The notes beneath the pieces are model-generated. The model did no database searches. It was not told the origin of the DNA and saw nothing but the letters and a program-made list of their open reading frames with translations. A stretch of DNA of 8,134 nt from positions 3,298-11,431 of the forward strand of contig DKKJ01000113.1 of NCBI GenBank assembly GCA_002455175.1, written 5' to 3'. The position numbers were made by a program, and so were the translations under genes. Of the stretch, positions 6,367-8,134 are shown piece after piece. Position 1 is the stretch's first letter. Every line of letters begins with the position of its first letter. The DNA is from Opitutaceae bacterium UBA6669. GTDB lineage: Bacteria > Verrucomicrobiota > Verrucomicrobiia > Opitutales > Opitutaceae.

Positions 6367-7308
6367 TTATTCGGTGGGCATCGAGAGGGTTGGAGTAGAC
6401 TGAGCTAGTTGCTGCCAGCCGATCTCGAGCTCTTTTTTTTCCGATAATGTCAATGGTTTTAGCGGCGCCCGAACCGGACCGCAATCTAACCCGAGGAAGG
6501 CCATCACCGCCTTCATCGCTCTAAGACCACCGAAACGTCTGAAAAACAAGGTGAGCTCGATTGCTTGGCCCTGTAACCGGCGGGCACGCGGAAGATCATT
6601 ATTCTGAAATGAGCTCCAGATTTCATGATACAGTGGAGCCGCAAAGTTGAAATTGCTGCCGATCGCTCCCCGCGCACCGGTAGCAAGCGCGGCCAACAGC
6701 ATTTGCTCCCGGCCACCGAGTATTTCATAGTGACCGTTTTGATACGTGATCAGACGAAGGGGCTCTTCAAAATCAGCGTGCGTGAATTTTACTCCGCGGA
6801 GACTTGGAATCGCCGGTCCAGCGCGGTGGAGATAGTCGACCATCGACAATTCCATGCGAGTCAACGCAGGGATGTGGTAGAAATAGAAGGGAAGATCCGG
6901 AGCACCTGCAGCTGATTCAGCGGTTACACTTACTAATTGTTCGATGGATTGAATCGGGAAGAAAGAGGGCGCGCAGGAGGAAATCGCATCAGCACCGACC
7001 TCCTGAGCGTGGGCCGCGAGCTCTCGCGCACAGCTTGCTGAGAGATGTCCAATGTGGACTACCACTTTCAAGCGTCCCCGCGCAGCATGCACCCAGGCTG
7101 CGGTGACCTGACGTCGCTCGGCGTCGGTCAGCGATGTGCCTTCTCCGGTGGACCCACAAACAAACGCGGCGGAGACACGATGAGCTAATAGATGATCACA
7201 AAGCGCAGGAATCAGCTCCAAGTTCAACCGTCCGTCGGATAAAAAGGGCGTGAACGGCGCAGCCACGAGGCCAGTAAGCAGAGGGGTGGGCATCGTCCGC
7301 CATGACAT
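6367..7308 (-). CDS. N-acetylneuraminate lyase / DHDPS-family aldolase
   Basis: A 313-residue class I aldolase of the DapA/NanA family, a cytoplasmic TIM barrel that splits or joins pyruvate and an aldehyde through a lysine Schiff base. Visible are GSTGEG (52-57, pyruvate carboxylate binding), the catalytic tyrosine Y144 in FYFYHIP, the Schiff-base K174 in RGVKFTHAD with T176 two residues on, and GGREQML (198-204) followed by AIGSNFN. Length and the YxIP motif fit the NanA branch better than DHDPS. By my hand alignment, E. coli NanA D191 and E192 correspond to E201 and Q202, so substrate range may differ. The start could instead be the ATG five codons in (7291-7293), which gives the usual MPTPLLTGLVAAPFTPF beginning. 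A GAGAG just before the first ATG slightly favours the longer form. It is the first gene of the minus-strand run and divergent from the GntR-LacI regulator. Confidence 0.9.
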   Translation of the reverse strand: MSWRTMPTPLLTGLVAAPFTPFLSDGRLNLELIPALCDHLLAHRVSAAFVCGSTGEGTSLTDAERRQVTAAWVHAARGRLKVVVHIGHLSASCARELAAHAQEVGADAISSCAPSFFPIQSIEQLVSVTAESAAGAPDLPFYFYHIPALTRMELSMVDYLHRAGPAIPSLRGVKFTHADFEEPLRLITYQNGHYEILGGREQMLLAALATGARGAIGSNFNFAAPLYHEIWSSFQNNDLPRARRLQGQAIELTLFFRRFGGLRAMKAVMAFLGLDCGPVRAPLKPLTLSEKKELEIGWQQLAQSTPTLSMPTE

Positions 7309-7352
7309 CTCTCGGAATCATTGTCGCAAGAGCGCTCGCTTGGCCTGAAAAA

Positions 7353-7368
7353 CAATCCAATTGGATTG
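7353..7368. promoter_or_regulatory. Perfect 16-bp palindrome, candidate operator
   Basis: CAATCCAATTGGATTG is a perfect 16-bp palindrome near the middle of the 96-bp spacer between the aldolase and the divergent GntR-LacI regulator. Regulators of that type bind as dimers to palindromes between divergent promoters, so this is the best candidate for control of both the catabolic genes and the regulator itself. No clear sigma-70 promoter could be assigned on either strand. Confidence 0.65.
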
Positions 7369-7376
7369 CGTCGCAA
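7366..7376. promoter_or_regulatory. Second dyad overlapping the 16-bp palindrome
   Basis: TTGCG-T-CGCAA is an 11-bp inverted repeat around a central T that shares its first three bases with the end of the 16-bp palindrome. Its GTCGCAA half recurs in direct orientation at 7323-7329, 47 bp away. It could be an extra binding site for the same or another regulator. Short dyads like this also arise by chance. Confidence 0.35.
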
Positions 7377-7404
7377 AAAGAAAAACCAAAATGCATAGGA
7401 TCGT

Positions 7405-8134
7405 ATGCACCCCGACCGTCCAAGACTCCCGGACCTCATTGCAGAAGAACTAAGAGAAGGCATTGCCTCGGGACGCTGGTCCGAATGGCTGCCCCAGGAA
7501 CGGATGCTCGCAGCAGAGTTGAAGATCAGCCGATTCTCCCTCCAGCAGGCATTGGCTCGGCTGAAAGCCTCTCGCGAGCTCAAGGCCGTGCCGAGAAAGG
7601 GACATCAAATCGTGAGTCGCCTATCAAAGTCACTCCAAGTCGAGAAGATGGGCGGTACCATCAACCTATTGCTGCCCGGTCCTGCCCAGGAAGTGCGACC
7701 TACTGCTGTCTCGTGGGTTGACGAATTGAGAGCCCTGCTAGCAGCGCGTGGATTGCAGCTTCGTCCCGTAGAGGCAAAAGCCTGCTACTCGGCTTCGCCA
7801 GAACGAGCGCTCCATGAGCTTTTCAAGCGCTCACCGGCAGATTGTTGGCTCGTGCGTCTTTCCAATTTGCCAATGCAGCGTTGGCTGGCCCAAAGCGGTG
7901 TCCCAGTAGTCATCGCGGGAACCTGTCATCGCGGCATCGACCTCCACTCAGTGGACGTCGATCACCGAGCACTTTGCCGACACGCTACTGGCGCGCTTCT
8001 GGCAGCAGGACACCGGCACATCATGTTGCTGGTCGACGCGGACGGAAAGGCGGGTGACTTAGAAAGTGAGCTTGGCTTTCAGGAAGCGATACGTGCCGCC
8101 ACGACGGAATCGATCGACGTCGTCCTTGTCCGCC
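7405..8134 (+). CDS. GntR-type winged helix fused to LacI-like sensor, 3'-truncated by window
   Basis: A transcriptional regulator running off the right edge (243 codons seen, frame open to the end). Residues about 8-70 are a GntR winged helix: LIAEELREGIASGRW, then LPQERMLAAELKISRFSLQQALARL with the recognition helix, and the wing ending KGHQIV. From about residue 84 (GGTINLLLP) it continues into a LacI/periplasmic-binding-protein type ligand domain with PVVIAGTCHRGIDLHSVDVD (167-186), ALLAAGHRHIMLL and a GDLESELGFQEAI segment. Such fusions (AraR-like architecture) sense a sugar or sugar derivative and release DNA on binding. The ATG at 7405-7407 is chosen because AGGA lies 4 bases upstream and the GntR domain follows directly. 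An ATG at 7391 is in another frame that stops early. It is divergent from the aldolase, with a 16-bp palindrome between them, so it probably controls the catabolic run and itself. About 100 or more residues are missing beyond the window. Confidence 0.9.
   Translation, partial: MHPDRPRLPDLIAEELREGIASGRWSEWLPQERMLAAELKISRFSLQQALARLKASRELKAVPRKGHQIVSRLSKSLQVEKMGGTINLLLPGPAQEVRPTAVSWVDELRALLAARGLQLRPVEAKACYSASPERALHELFKRSPADCWLVRLSNLPMQRWLAQSGVPVVIAGTCHRGIDLHSVDVDHRALCRHATGALLAAGHRHIMLLVDADGKAGDLESELGFQEAIRAATTESIDVVLVR

Noticed and set aside
7302..7721. Plus-strand open frame of 139 codons
   Set aside because: It overlaps the GntR-LacI regulator in another frame, while that gene's own frame shows clear winged-helix and sensor motifs.
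1..8134. Mobile element, CRISPR, tRNA/rRNA, toxin-antitoxin or defence system
   Set aside because: No transposase, integrase, regularly spaced repeats, RNA gene or known defence domain was seen; the genes read as metabolic and regulatory.

Overview
This window looks like part of a chromosome of a heterotrophic, Gram-negative environmental bacterium, most likely in the Verrucomicrobiota/Planctomycetota group. That placement is an inference. It rests on the overall gene set (GntR-LacI type fused regulator, NAL/DHDPS-family aldolase, sodium:solute symporter, exported sialidase-fold protein, SDR) and on the particular subtypes of the regulator and the propeller protein. No rRNA or other phylogenetic marker is present.

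Layout. Bases 1-225 hold no gene I can support. From 226 to 1612 there is a self-contained divergent pair: an OhrR-type MarR regulator (minus strand) and an exported alpha/beta hydrolase (plus strand). Their shared 133-bp control region carries two identical 12-bp palindromes (TTATCGCGATAA), with a degenerate third copy over the regulator start. The hydrolase runs tail-to-tail into the second block, with a small hairpin in the 103-bp gap.

The second block (7308 down to 1716, all minus strand) is a catabolic gene run. In transcription order it holds an N-acetylneuraminate lyase/DHDPS-family aldolase, an SSS-family sodium symporter, an exported sialidase-like beta-propeller protein, a short-chain dehydrogenase, and an exported nitrilase-superfamily amidohydrolase. 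The first four are closely packed (gaps of 10, 75 and 34 bp). The last sits after a 188-bp gap and may be partly independent. Divergent from the aldolase, and running off the right edge, is a GntR-type winged helix fused to a LacI-like sugar-sensing domain. The aldolase-regulator spacer carries a perfect 16-bp palindrome that is the obvious candidate operator.

The simplest reading is a regulated scavenging locus for an acidic or keto sugar, possibly a sialic-acid-like compound. The exported propeller protein and amidohydrolase would trim a glycan or amide outside the cytoplasm, the symporter would import the product, and the aldolase and SDR would process it. The usual sialic acid genes nanE and nanK are not in view, and the aldolase differs from E. 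coli NanA at two substrate-contact positions, so the true substrate is open. I see no defence system, mobile element, CRISPR array or RNA gene. The novelty here is in the combination and substrate of the catabolic locus, not in an unknown type of machinery.
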